64,000 bases of DNA from positions 434,001 through 498,000 of the forward strand of contig JAHLEZ010000033.1 in assembly GCA_020726505.1 (NCBI GenBank), read 5' to 3'. The notes under the pieces were generated by a model. The model ran no database searches. It was not told where the DNA came from and saw only the letters and a list, made by a program, of their open reading frames with translations. Source of the DNA: Leptodontidium sp. MPI-SDFR-AT-0119 (lineage: Eukaryota > Ascomycota > Leotiomycetes > Helotiales > Leptodontidiaceae). Made by a program: the position numbers and the translations under genes. This document shows, piece by piece, positions 36,194-47,829 of this stretch (position 1 is its first letter; every line of letters begins with the position of its first letter).

Positions 36194-37713
36194 TGTCACG
36201 GTACATAGTTAGCGGCACCTGCTACGCGAGCCTACTAAACGGCTAAGTGTGCTTCCTGTACACTTGTAACTAACTAAACTTATATACTTGACATATATAT
36301 AGCTAACTTTCTCCCTCTTAACGAGAGGGGTAGAGCACTTCTTAATTAATCTTCTGCTCCCTACTACTTCACTAATTCTCACTTCTCTACTCTTTCAGTA
36401 TTCTACGTGATAAAAGTATTTTTAATTAAGAAAGAGATAAGAGATTACAAACTATTTATTAAACTTCGTATTAAAGAGAAGATTATAGTACTTAAACCAC
36501 TGTGCTAATAATCTTAAAGAATAAAATACGAAGTACTTATTAAAAGGGGTATTTTTATACTTATTTATAAGAACGACCTTAAAGTAAAAGGCTACCGTAT
36601 CTTTAAGTTAAGAATAATAAACGAAGTCAAAAGTAAGGAGACTTTAGCTTTATACGAAAAGTTAAAACTAATAGTTTAATACTTTAATAATAAAAGGAAA
36701 AGGGAGATTTTGACTTAGTCTCTAATAATCTAACGATTTAATCAACGGTTACTTATATTTTTAGCCACTACCGTTAAGTATTTAAATTGCCTCCGAAACT
36801 AATCCGAATCCTATCTAGTTATTAAGGACATTACTTAAGCTTATATTTAAGTAAAAATAAAGCTTCTCCGAGACATTTTTGTATAGTTACTAAAAGAGAT
36901 CTCAGGAGATTTCCCTTTTAGTATAATATTTATAATAGTATTATTATTATACGGCATACTTAAATCCGGAAACTATTGGTTTAATATATACTATAAATAT
37001 TATATAAAGAACTTATAAATAAAGATATTAATATACGACTTATACTTATTAATTAATACTAGGGAACGCTATAACTTTGGAGTCGTAGGGATGTAAACGG
37101 ACGACACTTTGATTCTGGGAAATAAGGATTTCTTGGCAAGAGAGTAAGATAAGATCATTAAGGCCGTTTTCTAATAAAGCTAATATAAGTCCTACTCCCT
37201 ACCGAAACTATTATATTTAATAAGTACATTATTACTATAAACGAAGATAACCTTTATATATCTCAAAAGAGTTAGGGAGCAAGGTTAAAACTAGTTAACG
37301 TAAGAAAAGAGAACTATAAGAAGGCTTATAAAAAGCAGCGAGCTCGTGCAGCTTATCTTGCCACTATTTATTAACCAGAGGTAACATTTAATTTCTCAGT
37401 TATAACGCAATACTAGGATCCGACGGAAAACGTCGTTAAAGCCTTAAACTTACGTCTTAAATAATAAATAAATAACTTAAAGAAAAGACTCTGATACGTA
37501 CTAATAAACCTACGCTTTATGAAGGTTTATATATTTATCGATAGTTCTTTTACTAATAATAAGGATTTAAGTTCACAAATAGGTTTCGTATTAGTAATTA
37601 GCACCGAAATGGAGAAGGATACGCAGTTCACCTTATTTAGTAATATTATATATACTAACTCAACGAAATGCAAAAGAGTAACTCGTGTAATGCTCGCATT
37701 GGAGTTGTATATT
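36194..37713 (+). mobile_element. truncated copia element B (LTR-like start and pol 3' part)
   Basis: LTR-like sequence begins TGTCACGGTACATAG at about 36194 and includes a TATA-like ACATATATATAGC. Downstream the plus strand shows the end of copia reverse transcriptase near 36960-37135 (GNYWFN, then FGVVGM, stop, TDDTLILGNKDFLA). RNase H follows at 37519-37700 (KVYIFIDSSFTNNKD, then TKCKRVTRVMLALELY). The frame breaks at 37714, where another LTR element begins. Gag, protease and integrase are not recognisable, so the copy is internally deleted or too decayed. Confidence 0.65.
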
Positions 37714-38565
37714 TGTTGGTCCACAGGTCCCTACATAAGAATACTTTGGGCTGGAAAAGGGGGTGCGGGTCAAAGTCAGGGGTCAGAACCTAGCCGGACT
37801 AGTTTCGGAGGTTATTCAGTGGGGTTTCGTAATATATAGTCTGGCTCTCCTCACACTCTCTTAGAAAAGACACAGATTTTGAACTATACATTTATTACTT
37901 TGTCACTATACTCGCATTGGAATATATTCACACATGCGGCGTAGTACATGAACTGGTACTACACTGATAATATTATAATAACTGGTATCGATATACTTAT
38001 CTCTCTTAGTACTACTATTAATATAGTAACTAATAAGCTCGGTATCCTATGTCTTTTAACTTTTATTTACACGGATTCTTTGTCCCTATATAAATGTATT
38101 ATAAGCTCGGTATAATAAAAGAGAAGCGCTTAATAATCGATATTATAGCCATTTGTTAATCATACGAACGCAGAAAGCTGACGGAGGTTCAATAGATTAA
38201 TAATACTAATAATCTTACTAACGCTATAACAAAGAGTACTCCAAATAAGGCTCTTCGAGATTTTATTAATACTAACATGCTTATTATTAAAATAAAAGGT
38301 TAAGTTTAATAATCAGCCGGAGGTGATTCGGACTAGTAATAGAAGGGTTTCACACGCTTATTAATTTCATTTGTATATTTCCTTATAACTCTTATTTTAT
38401 TAATTTTTTTTTTAACTATATTACCTCTTATACTACTAGTTATTTGCTTTTGTACTATATTAGAAATGGTCTTCCCAAAAGAAGTTCTGCTTGTGTTAGT
38501 TTATAAGTTATTACATAAGTATACTTTGGTTTGGAAAAAGGGTGCGGATCAGGATTAAGGGCTTA

Positions 38566-38737
38566 TGTCACGACACAAGAGCCTTGGACGCAGAAGGTTG
38601 ACTTAACACTTAGAATACAAAACTACAGAGCTACTCTACAGGAGGGAGCCATATATATAGGGAGTCAGAGGGGAGTCGGACCTGCTTCGGACCCCTGACC
38701 TAGCCGAGGCATACCTGTCATAACACCTGTCGTAACA
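38566..38737. repeat. solo LTR, 172 bp, target duplication GCTTA
   Basis: It starts TGTCACGACACAAGAG and ends CACCTGTCGTAACA. The direct repeat GCTTA stands at 38561-38565 and 38738-38742. A CATATATATAGGG box lies in the middle. A decayed relative is at 7610-7740. Confidence 0.88.
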
Positions 38738-38867
38738 GCTTAAGCCTAACTGAACTAGTTTCGTAGAACATTCAGCGGGGTTTCGTAGTATTTAATATAA
38801 TTCTCTTCGCACTCTTTTAAGAAATAAATAGTTTTTTAAATTATATATTATTTACTTTGTCGCTATA

Positions 38868-39052
38868 TGTGGTACAGAAGTGGAGTAAAGCCTTGCGATC
38901 AACGTAGGGAGAATTGAAGTGATTAATTGTTGTCTAGAATACATAAGGAAATCAGGGGAATACGTTGTTCCCCTGAAAGCGGTATGCGCTGGCAGAATCC
39001 AAAACTAGCATAGCGCACAATTAACCAAGCATCAGCCCGTGCCTGTACGACA
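38868..39052 (-). repeat. solo copia LTR, 185 bp, target duplication CTATA
   Basis: This is the same LTR family as in the complete element at 27590-35227. It starts TGTGGTACAGAAGTGG and ends CCTGTACGACA. CTATA stands at 38863-38867 and 39053-39057. It keeps more G and C than the element LTRs, so it has suffered less RIP. Confidence 0.92.
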
Positions 39053-39114
39053 CTATATTAATATATTAATATATTACGTGGTACATGAACTAGTACTGCA
39101 CTAATATATTACCT

Positions 39115-39900
39115 TGGTATGCAAATATCAAGAAATAAAGCTAAAAGGATTCTTTATATTAATTAAAGAACTTATTTAGAAAACGTATTAAAACGATTTA
39201 ATATAATAAATTGTAATTTAGTTACTACTCCTATGGATATTAAATTAATCTTATTAAAATCAGATATAAAAACTAGTAAAGTTGATATTAAGCTTTATTA
39301 ATTTGTAATTGGCTTGCTTATGTATGTTATGTTAGAAATTAGACCTGATATTTGTTATGTAATAACCAAATTAAGTCAATTTGCGTTTAATTTAAATAAA
39401 AGCTATTTCTTAGTTTTAAAGCGAGTATTACGATATATTAAAGGAACATTAGTTTATGGTTTAATTTATCAAGATTATAATAATAATACTAGCTTAAATT
39501 TAGAAGGCTATTTAAATACTAATTAGGCAAGAGATAATAAAAAGAAATCTATAAGGGGTCATTTATATTATTTAAATAATAACTTAAGATCGTGGTCGTC
39601 TAAAAAACAACTTATAGTAGCTTTATCGTTTTGTGAAAGCGAATATATGGCTCTTACAAAAGCTGGTAAAGAAGTTATTTGGCTTAATAGATTATTAAAT
39701 CAATTAAATTGTGATTATATTAAATATAATCAAAAACAAATTACTATTTATTCAGATAGTTAAAGCGCTATTGCATTAGTTAAAAATCCCGAGTTATATG
39801 CTAGAGTTAAATATATTGATATTAAATATCATTTTATAAGAGAATTAGTTATTAAAGAATTAATTATTAATTCTTTTATTTAATTAAAGATATGAAAGCA
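39115..39900 (+). pseudogene. copia element C, RT end and RNase H
   Basis: The plus strand reads GMQISRNKAKRILYIN near 39118, then LMYVMLEIRPDICYVITKLS at 39317. RNase H follows near 39589 (SWSSKKQLIVALSFCESEY) and 39740 (TIYSDS, stop, SAIALVKN). Only a few stops interrupt it, so it is better preserved than the other copia copies. Upstream parts are missing. Confidence 0.8.
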
Positions 39901-40420
39901 AATGGCTTAATTAAATCATTAGTTAAAATTAAATTTAGTCTATTTTCAGAAATGATTAATATGCCTTATAAACAGGATATTAAAAATATATTAAACTAAT
40001 ATTAAAATTAAATTCTTTATACTTAAGTTACCTTACGAATAAAAATACTTCTTTTAAAAATTATTAATTTAACTACTTTAGGTTAAAGAGGAGTATTTGA
40101 TTGTTTAATTAAATAAGCTTTGTTTTAACTATAACGTAGTGTAGTTTCTTTATTTCCTAATTAGGAAGGTATAACGTCCTCTTTTAAAGAGTTATCGATT
40201 TCTTTACTTCTTATTTAGGAAGGTATAACGTCCTCCTTTGAAGAGTAATCACGCCATAGGAATGCTCGCTAAAGAGGCCTAATTAGGGCTAGCGTATTTT
40301 AGAACAGTTGAAGAAAATGGCCTATATATAGGGGTAGTTGCTCCCCTCAAAATCATAGAAATCATCGAAATCAATTCTTACTCAAATCATACTTTAATCA
40401 CCTGATCTCTTGAATCCTCG
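39901..40420. repeat. probable 3' LTR region of copia C, with 53-bp tandem duplication
   Basis: After pol there is a purine-rich AGGTTAAAGAGGAGTA near 40080, then LTR-like sequence. Within it GGAAGGTATAACGTCCTC occurs twice (40148-40199 and 40200-40254). A TATA-like CCTATATATAGGGG lies at about 40321. The LTR ends are not certain. Confidence 0.5.
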
Positions 40421-40870
40421 CAAGAAAAGCCTGCGAGTCTCATCATACCCTATAATGGGCAGCTCGGAGGCGCGGAGATGGTAATGACAGCAAGTACTAA
40501 TTATCTATAATCTTGTACCTCTTTCTTTTATAGCAAACTCTACAAAGTTGTCAATTTAGTAACCTCGCTATCATACGAGCTTATATAATATTCCATTGTC
40601 GTAAACAGACAATACGCGAAAACTTTCACAATTCTTTCCTCGACACTTCCGCCCGAGGCTTAACGTCAGAATCGTCCGAACTCCCATATTAACTTCAGGG
40701 ATAGAGGCATAACGAATGAGTGGGAGCGCAGCTTTGCCGACACGATCGATGCGAGTCAAGGAATGACCGCCATGAGCCAGAACACTACCCCGAGAAACAT
40801 CTGCAGATCTTCTCGCATAGGTCGGGGCTCAAGCGAGTCAGACGGCTTTCTTTGCAACGGCGGCAGATGT
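40421..40870. other. no gene recognised
   Basis: Mixed-composition sequence. A minus-strand frame of about 60 codons ends at 40571, but I cannot relate it to the transposase upstream. Confidence 0.35.
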
Positions 40871-42252
40871 CTCAGGCAAAAAAAACTAGTATAGCCGCCG
40901 GGGATAATCGACAAGGTGACGTTCAACTTTGTGAACTCGTCCCGAATCTGTTGCTTAAGCTTCTCGTCCTTTAATCTCTTCTCTATTGCCTTCGCTGATT
41001 CGTTCTCTGGTATCTTCCGCCCTTGATTCTTGTGTGGAACAAACGCGTCGAGGGAAAGGAGTCGAGGTTCGTGGTTTCCGAGAGGGTAAGCTGAGGCTTT
41101 ACTATATTGAGTTTTAATCTATTGCAGCAAATTAGAGGAATTAGCGTAGCCTTTCCCGTTGAAAATAACCTTTACGCTAGGGTAATACGTCTTGAACTCA
41201 GCTCTCTTGTTTTTGTCTCTTTTTCTAGGCTTGCCTTTGAACATAATTAGTAGCTTACAAAGATCAACTTTATCTCCAGAGACGAGGATTTGCAGAGTAC
41301 ACTAGGCCTTCTCCCCCCCACTCCTAGCGGTCTTTAAGATGACGATATTAGAATCCTTTTTAGCGTAAGTTCTCCCTTTCTGAAACCCAAAAGAGAGCGG
41401 CGACTGATCCATATTTGTGATCTCAGAGAGCTTATATCTTCCAACAACAGGAACAGACGATCCGCGCGGTTTCCCACAGTCAGAATCAGGTCCAATAACA
41501 GAATTGCGGCGGTTAAATTGAAGCCGCCGTTGTACGGTAGGAAAGAGAGCGTCAGGAGGTTGCTGAGCGCGTTTAGTACCAGCGCGGTAAGAGATATGGT
41601 ATCTTTTCTTGAAACCATGTAGCTAATCAGGTGAGAACTTGAATCCTAGGTAAATATGCCTTGCTCCTTCACGTCTAACCACACGATCAGGGTACAATTC
41701 AGCATATATTTCCATCGCATGACGAATTAACCACTTGGCGGAGGTCATACGGCCTTTCAAACGCGCGTCGTCGAATTTGTTAGACAGTCTAGCCTCCATT
41801 TCAGCTTTCTTCACTTTACCCCATGGTTTGCGAGCGCGGAAGGTTCCTTTCCTTTGCTTGAGGATCTTGCTGTTGTTTTTAACCCATCCGCGGAGAGTAG
41901 AACGAGCAATAAAGAGCTTGCGAGCGACCGATCGATTGGAAATTCGTTCATCTGTTCCATCTTAGAGCTTGACGTAAGTGGTTGAAAGTACTCGATTGCT
42001 GACAGTTTCTGCTCTCTAGAATAGGAATATCTGCGCCGCGGAACGTAGTCGTCGTCGTTGTCGTTGTCCAAATCAATGTCCTCAAACCCCTCCTCTCGAA
42101 CCTCTCGATTCACAATCTCCAGGTCTCCAGGTCTCCAGGTCTCCAGGTCTTCAGGCTCTCCGTTATGACTCTCAGCCAATCGATGGGAGGCAAATTGACG
42201 TATAATCTGCTGTTCGTGATACCACCAACGTACCGGCGGCCAGGAAGCCGTA
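40870..42252 (-). pseudogene. CENP-B/DDE_1-type transposase, interrupted by Tc1
   Basis: These proteins bind element ends with helix-turn-helix domains and cut with a DDE core. In order on the minus strand there is an acidic N-terminal part with a small GDLETWRP repeat, then a helix-turn-helix start (SREQKLSAIEYFQ). A CENP-B-like domain follows at 41814-41630 (ARLKGRMTSAKWLIRHAMEI). The first catalytic Asp is in NMDQSPL (about 41410). A second segment FNGKGYANSSNLLQ precedes LLSLDAFVPHKN, and the end is LSIIPGGYTSF (about 40900). Stops occur at TGG or CAG positions (for example 41636 and 41305) along with frameshifts. The left flank of the Tc1 at 42253 and its right flank at 44329 rejoin into GRPPKETG plus ASWPPVRW, so the AT-hook-like N-terminus continues beyond the insertion. 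Confidence 0.75.
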
Positions 42253-44326
42253 CGGAGAACGCGGCATAAAGTGGCTGGATTACAGGGGACAGCCACTGTA
42301 GCTCCACTATAACACATTATAAGAGCCTGTAACGTCTCTCCCAGCGAATATACCCTGTAGCCAAGTGATCTCCCCTGTAGAGGCCCCGTAATATTGACCG
42401 ATTTAGGAGGCTCACGTCCCTTTATAGGCATAGATCCCCTGTAATTACAGGGGAGGTCTCCGCTAACGGCGAGGAGTTTAATAGAGGGGTAATCGATCCT
42501 CCCCTCTATTCTATCTTCTACTTTACTACTTTACTTTATGACACGATTTCTGAAGCCTTAATTACAGTGGAAATACTATAGAGCCAGAGAAAGTCTATGA
42601 CTACGCAGACTATAGGTTATCTGATGACTAATTAAAGCTCTCCGACCCCCTTAACTCGATAGTTTCTAGTGAGACGGATAAAAAAGATAGAGAGGAAGCT
42701 AACGAATGGTACGAGTTATCTTCTAATTCTGAAGATGAAGAAGAAGAAGTAGATCTTCTAAAGGAGCTATTTCCCGCCTAACTTACTAGCAAATCCAAGG
42801 GCAAAGGCAAATCTAGTACTGCGTTACTATCTAGAGTATTAGCCACTTCCTCAGTTAAGAAGGAATTCTCTATTAGAGCCAGAATTCGAGTTATTATTAT
42901 ATAAGACGACTACGTACTTATGCCTAAGATTACTACTATTACCGGGATAAGAAGATCACGTGTATATTCGCTGTCTACAACTACTAGAGAGCGAGGATAA
43001 AACGAAAGTTATAATATAGTCGTTAAGACGTGGCATGTTATAAATGCTCTAAGATCTAGAAGGCCTTAGGTGTCAACTGAAGCTATTGGAGCTGTCTTAA
43101 AGGTTATAACTAAGAACTCAACAACCAGAGGTTATTCGACTACTCAAATCACTAAAGAAGTCAAGAAAGTCGGCTACGAAGTTGCCTCAAGAACTATGTA
43201 GAAGATACTTAAAGCCCGGGGCTACAATCAGTGTAAACTTACACTCAAACCTGGCCTGAATACTACGAATAAGCAAGCCCAGTATTAGTAGTATATAGAA
43301 AAGAAGGACTAGACTTTAAAGGACTAGAAAAACGTGATCTTTTCAAACGAGACTTTAGTACAACTAAGAGGGACTAGAGGTCGCCGGCGAGTATAGAGAT
43401 TGCCTAGAGAAGCTTTCTATAAGTATATAATCAAGAGGCGTTAGAAAGACTTCTCTAAATTCATGTTTTAGGGGTGTTTTTCATATAATAAGAAAGGCTC
43501 ATGTCAAGTGTAAGAACTAAAAACTGCCCAAGAAAAGAGAGACCGGAAGGCCGATTTAGATATAAGGAATACTCTAACTAAGAGAGCTCATAAGGCCAAA
43601 TAAGTAAAGTAATAAAAGGAATAAATATAATCTTATATCAAACAACACAGCCGCCGGCCTAAAGGAGTACGCAAAAAATAAGTGTATTCTAAAGAAAATG
43701 GAGCTATTATGTGTAAGCCGGGCAGAGGAGGCATTAATTAGTACTGATACTAGAAGAGGATTTTACTAAAAAAAACTACTCCTATTCGCTATAGAGTACT
43801 AAAAGGATAGGCCTGATACTTTAGTCCAAGAAGATAACGCTCCTACGTATACGTCTAAATATTAACAAGAGGTTTATAACCTTTGGGAGGTTATAAAGCT
43901 CATTTGGCCAAGTAACTCTCCTAATCTTAACGTAATTGAGCTAACGTAGTTTTAGATAAAGAAAGAGACTACGAAAAGAGGCGCAATAAGTAGTCGCCTA
44001 AAGCTTAAGGCTAGGTAGGAGGGGTACTAGGAAAAGATACTACAACGAAAAATCCAAGAATAGATTAAGCGAATTCCGTTTTATATTCAGGAAGTAATTC
44101 GTCTAGAAGGAGGCAACGAATATAAGGAAGGACGAAAGAAAGGACAAGAAAAAGTAGCTGTATATTCATAGTAAAAGTTCTCTTGAAGACTGCCAACTCC
44201 CCCCCCCTGACGGTGATCAAGATAAGCGAATTGCCTCTAAATTACGCTTCAGGGGCAAAGGTGAGACCTACAGGGAGTTACAGTGGCTCTCCCCTGTAAT
44301 CCAGCCACTTTATGCCGCGCTCTCCG
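42253..44326. mobile_element. Tc1-type DNA transposon, 2074 bp, complete ends
   Basis: TIRs of 48 bp at 42253-42300 and 44279-44326 match at 46 positions. They start CGGAGAACGCGGCATAAAGT at the left and are flanked by TA at 42251-42252 and 44327-44328. Each TIR contains its own small hairpin (AGTGGCTG...CAGCCACT). Just inside the left TIR the motif CCCCTGTA recurs several times, with a palindrome at about 42432-42450; such subterminal repeats usually bind transposase. The element splits the N-terminus of the DDE_1 transposase gene. Confidence 0.9.
42560..44171 (+). pseudogene. Tc1 transposase, RIP-inactivated
   Basis: The plus strand has an acidic N-terminal part (NSEDEEEEVDLLKELF), then a Tc1-type helix-turn-helix near 43160 (YEVASRTM, stop, KILKARGYN). 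The catalytic core shows FSNETLVQL (about 43350, for FSDET), MF-stop-GCFSY, and LLRIRLNINKRF in another frame near 43830, where EDNAPAHTS would be expected and is still legible as VQEDNAPTYTSKY. The final segment, WPSNSPNLNVIEL, lies near 43910. It ends by a basic tail before 44171. Most stops replace Gln or Trp. The DDE order and spacing support Tc1. Confidence 0.8.
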
Positions 44327-44328
44327 TA

Positions 44329-44615
44329 TAATACGTCCAGTTTCTTTAGGAGGCCTGCCAGGACGAGGAGGAAAGAATATACTGTCAAGGGAGTGCTAGA
44401 GTAAGGTCCAAGACTCATGAATTAGGTTGATCACAAGGAAGAAAGGAGAGGTTGAGAGCTCAGGAAGCTAAGTACAAGAAGAGCTTGGACCATCATTGGT
44501 TGGCCCATCAACAAGGAGAGTACCCTGACATCTGCTCAATTTGTGAGAAATTGGCCTACCGAAGACACCAATCTATAGGTACACTTCCCAGGACAAAAGC
44601 ATACATCCTCGCTAC
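44329..44615. other. flank of Tc1 and 3' region of the next gene
   Basis: The first part continues the interrupted DDE_1 transposase N-terminus on the minus strand. A 69-codon plus-strand frame at 44452-44661 contains CSICEKLAYRRH but runs into the C-terminus of the minus-strand gene and is not called. Confidence 0.4.
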
Positions 44616-47320
44616 TCACTTCCCCTCGGCAACCTCAAAACACTCCTCGCCCCATCCATAAACACTCTTCAACCGAGTAGCAAAAATAAGCAACAGATGA
44701 CCCTCAATCCTAGCTTTGTGCGGTCTATGCAGCGTCAACGACTTTTGCACGCCCATATCCTGAGGTGGACAAAAAGTAAAGACCGATCCGAACTTCGGGA
44801 TCACAGAGAACTTCAGGTCCGCCATCGCGGCCTCGAACGACACCCAGGTGATTGAACCCCTTGCCTCGGATTTAGAGAACAGAGTTGAAAAGACTTCGAC
44901 GGTTTTCGGTTTGACTTTGAAGGCAGGTGGCGGTGACTGGGTCTCGGGTTGTGTGGGAGGAGGTGGTGGGGGTGCGATGTCGTAGATATATGAATGTGCT
45001 GGGCGAGTCTTGTCTTTCTGTCTTCGTTGCTGCACTCGTAGTTCGGGAGTGGGAGTTTCGACGAATGGGGTTAGTGGGACAAACTCAGCCGTTGTCTTTG
45101 GTTGCAAGAAGAATTCTTGGATATCTGAAACACATATATTGATGAGATCTTGATAGAGAAATCCCATTTTGGTTCCCGTCTTGTCAACAATGAACTTGTC
45201 TAGTGCGTTCAAAGCTCCTGCAGCCATGCCAGGCTCTAGGAGATTGTCAATTGGAATGGCGAAATCAGACAAATTAATATCTGTCTTCAGAGGATCAAGC
45301 TCAGCTGCCAACTCGTTCGATTTCGAGACATAAATTCGCCCCTTCTTAGTGTTAATAGAGGGCAAAGGGAGCATAGTCGAGAAAGACTGGACAAAGCCTG
45401 CGATGACAGCTATATCATGGAAGGATTCAAACTCTCTTTCTTGCATATCCTCCCGCTCGCTAGGATGAAGTTGATGAAGGTCATCCAACTTCTTGATCCA
45501 GGCGACTGACTTGGAGGCATCGGTTTCGGTCTGGCAGAGGCGAAGCATGTAATGAAGCTGTGGGTTGTCTCTGGTAAGGAGCTCCGGTTTGCCTTTCATG
45601 GTAACTCGTGCAACTCCATTGTCATATACTCCATAGACACGTCGGAAGTGTTTTGAGCCCGAGCCTGTTTGCACGTGTCGTTTGAAAAGCTTTTGTACCC
45701 GACCGTACTCCATGTGACAGACATTAGACATCTCTTGGAGAACAGTCGCTCTGCGGATCGGATCCTCAGGGGATTCGATAAGAACCTGTAAGAGCTGACA
45801 AATATACCCCCAGGTTGCAGCACCCGCGATTGCATTATGGAGCATCTCGTAGACAGCAATACTGATGTATTTATCTGTGACAAGTGGCATGATTCGGCCT
45901 TTCTCGTCTTGGACAAGCTCCTAAATAGCCAGTCAGTATTTGCTAGATTGTGGAGTATTTCAAAGTGGTGAGCAAGATAAGTGACTTAGAACAATGCTTA
46001 GCTCTAGGGAAGTTAACGCTTTGGAGAAGAACGCCTAACGAGAACCTTGGCTGAGAAATATTTCCAAGTCACGACCAATGAGCATGACTTTAAACAATAC
46101 TCTATCCTATAGAAACTTCAAACAACAGGTTAGGAAATTAACTTGAAATGATGTTTGGTAGTGGAGAATCCAAAGTTGCGTGCAAGAAAAATGACTTGGA
46201 ATGCTGGTTCTTTGTAGAGGAGGAAAAGTTGCGAGAAACGAGGACGGCTGCAGAGGATGACAAGCCCGCGAGAGTTGCAAAGCCGCGGGAAACGAACACG
46301 GGCTCAAATGGTAACCTGCTAGGACGATTGCAAAGCGGCGGACTTCAAAGAATGTTGGGCTAGGGAGGCCTTCAAAGTCGCAAGAAATGGGACCGACTTA
46401 TCGTCAGTACCTTGACACAAGTCCAACCCAATGTCCAAGAAAAACTCATGTTACATAACGATACAGATATAGACTCCATGTTAACTTACAGGTCTGCTAA
46501 AGAACCACAAGTTGACCATATGTGCAAAGAAAACAGGTTCCGTACGGCAAAGGTTCAGGTACTCGTCGAGGGATGCTTTCTGGTCGACAGCGCTAGCGAG
46601 TAGGTCTTCCAATGACTTCTCTGGTTTCGGCACAATCGAGAGTTTGGAAAGAGCGGCTTGTGCGGCTTCCTCGGGTTTCTTTGGCCGGGCTTTTGTGTCT
46701 CTGGAGGTGGAGCCGACGTCAAGGATATCCTCGATCAGTACATTGAGTGTCTGCAGAGTATAGAGTTGTCTTTCCAGGATCAATTCACCAGTCGATTGAG
46801 GGTGGCAGACGCCGGCATCTACAGCAGCAGACAACCCCCTCATGGTCTCTTCGTACCTCGCTCGATTGGAAGCCTTGTACGACTGGCCGTATTGATCGTC
46901 GTCTATAAACATCGTAAAAGAGTACTTGAACTCGTCAACATGGCGGAGGTTGTACATGCGCATGCTGTTCAATATAACTGCAGAATCTCCTGGTCCGCCA
47001 TTCGGGCCTTCCGCATATTGCTCCGCGAGGGATTTCGTGGCTCGGTATTTTAGTATATCCAATAAGTACTCAGCAGGTTCGACGAGATCTCGAAGATTCA
47101 TCTCCGGTATAATCTTGTACACGTTTCCCATTGATCGGTCCCTGGGATCCTTCAATACAACACCTTCTGCGGCACCGGCTTTTAGGGCCTTAGCTCGCTG
47201 TCCTCGATCGAAGGAGCGCCATAACTGCTCTACCTTCGTGCCATGTATGTGGTATTTCCTGGCCAAATCCTCGCGCAGTTCCTTGATGGCTTCCGGTTTC
47301 CCCTCCATTGGGCGACTCAT
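44616..47320 (-). CDS. conserved fungal protein of unknown function, two exons, 711 aa
   Basis: Exon 1 runs 47320-46490 (277 codons). Exon 2 runs 45920-44616 (434 codons and stop). The intron 45921-46489 (569 bp) starts GTAAGT and ends ATTTAG; both junctions are phase 0 and splice FFSRP to ELVQDEKGR, the order I recall in fungal homologues. Start is ATG 47320 (MSRPMEGKPE); the open frame upstream has no ATG. I recall this family as widespread in Pezizomycotina without characterised function, sometimes labelled 'ipa protein' in annotations. It is mostly helical, then has a Pro-rich linker (DIAPPPPPPTQPE, near residue 590). The compact C-terminal part (FSVIPKFGSVFTF, then LHRPHKARIEG) recalls the small HicA/YcfA RNA-binding fold; this link is weak inference. 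There is no signal peptide or membrane segment. The gene is intact although surrounded by transposon relics. Confidence 0.8.
45921..46489 (-). other. unusually long intron (569 bp) with degenerate internal repeats
   Basis: Fungal introns are mostly 50-100 bp. This one contains loosely repeated pieces such as AAAGTTGCGTGCAAGAAA, AAAGTTGCGAGAAACGAGG, GCAAAGCCGCGGGAAACGA and AAAGTCGCAAGAAATGGG at irregular spacing. That suggests a decayed minisatellite or an inserted small element. Confidence 0.6.
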
Positions 47321-47829
47321 GACGCGAGGTTCCTGGTTCTGCCCAGGCAAATTCACGGCTTTGGCAAGCCAGTGGATTGAGTGTGGAGCTGCCTGGAGAC
47401 AATGTATGAGTTAGCAATGCAAATGTGGTAGAAAATGTTATCGTACGTGCAGTAATCTAGGGGGTAATTAATTGGCGATGCTAGGTCCCTCGCAGATTTT
47501 TCTTCCCGAAGGTCTATCGTGAGTGGTCAAAGTGGTGGACTTTGGCGCCAGAAATGTTCTGGCGTTAGCTCGGGCTCGGCAAAGCGGGGTGGTATTTTTT
47601 ACCTCGCCAGCTGTGTGGCCGCGAGCTCTCGCTTGCAGTCGGTGAAAGCAAGTGTCACGCAAAAGATTGCCGACCTCATTAAAATTTAGCTGTAAACCCC
47701 ACTAGAACCAGATAGTAGAATTAATCCCACAACGTCGCATTTCTCAAAATTATTAAAGTTGTATAAAATCTGCATTTCGCGCAATTGAGTCAATTGAGCT
47801 TGCATCTGACTCAACATCAGAACTCTCCA
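47321..47829. promoter_or_regulatory. upstream region of the 711-aa gene
   Basis: No other gene is supported here. The promoter of the minus-strand gene should lie here. A GC-balanced stretch extends to about 47660, then AT-rich sequence precedes the transposase relic. Confidence 0.4.

Larger units (their letters stand above)
37714..39110 (+). mobile_element. small LTR element with two nested solo LTRs
   Basis: About 260 bp from 37714 (TGTTGGTCCACAGG) is repeated from about 38493 (TGTTAGTTTATAAG). The shared blocks are TACTTTGG, GGGTGCGG, ACTAGTTTCG, CAGTGGGGTTTCGTA and GTACATGAACT. Between the copies lie about 520 bp with no coding sense, starting near TGGTATCGATAT, which resembles a copia primer-binding site. 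The right repeat is interrupted by solo LTRs at 38566 and 38868. This is best read as a short non-autonomous LTR element; its right limit near 39110 is approximate. Confidence 0.6.

Noticed and set aside
44452..44661. Plus-strand 69-codon frame with CSICEKLAYRRH
   Set aside because: The Cys pair is suggestive, but the frame runs into the well-supported C-terminus of the minus-strand gene and has no upstream context other than a transposon end.
46656..47414. Plus-strand frames of 131 and 162 codons
   Set aside because: Shadow frames opposite exon 1 of the 711-aa gene, whose minus-strand frame is supported by splice junctions.
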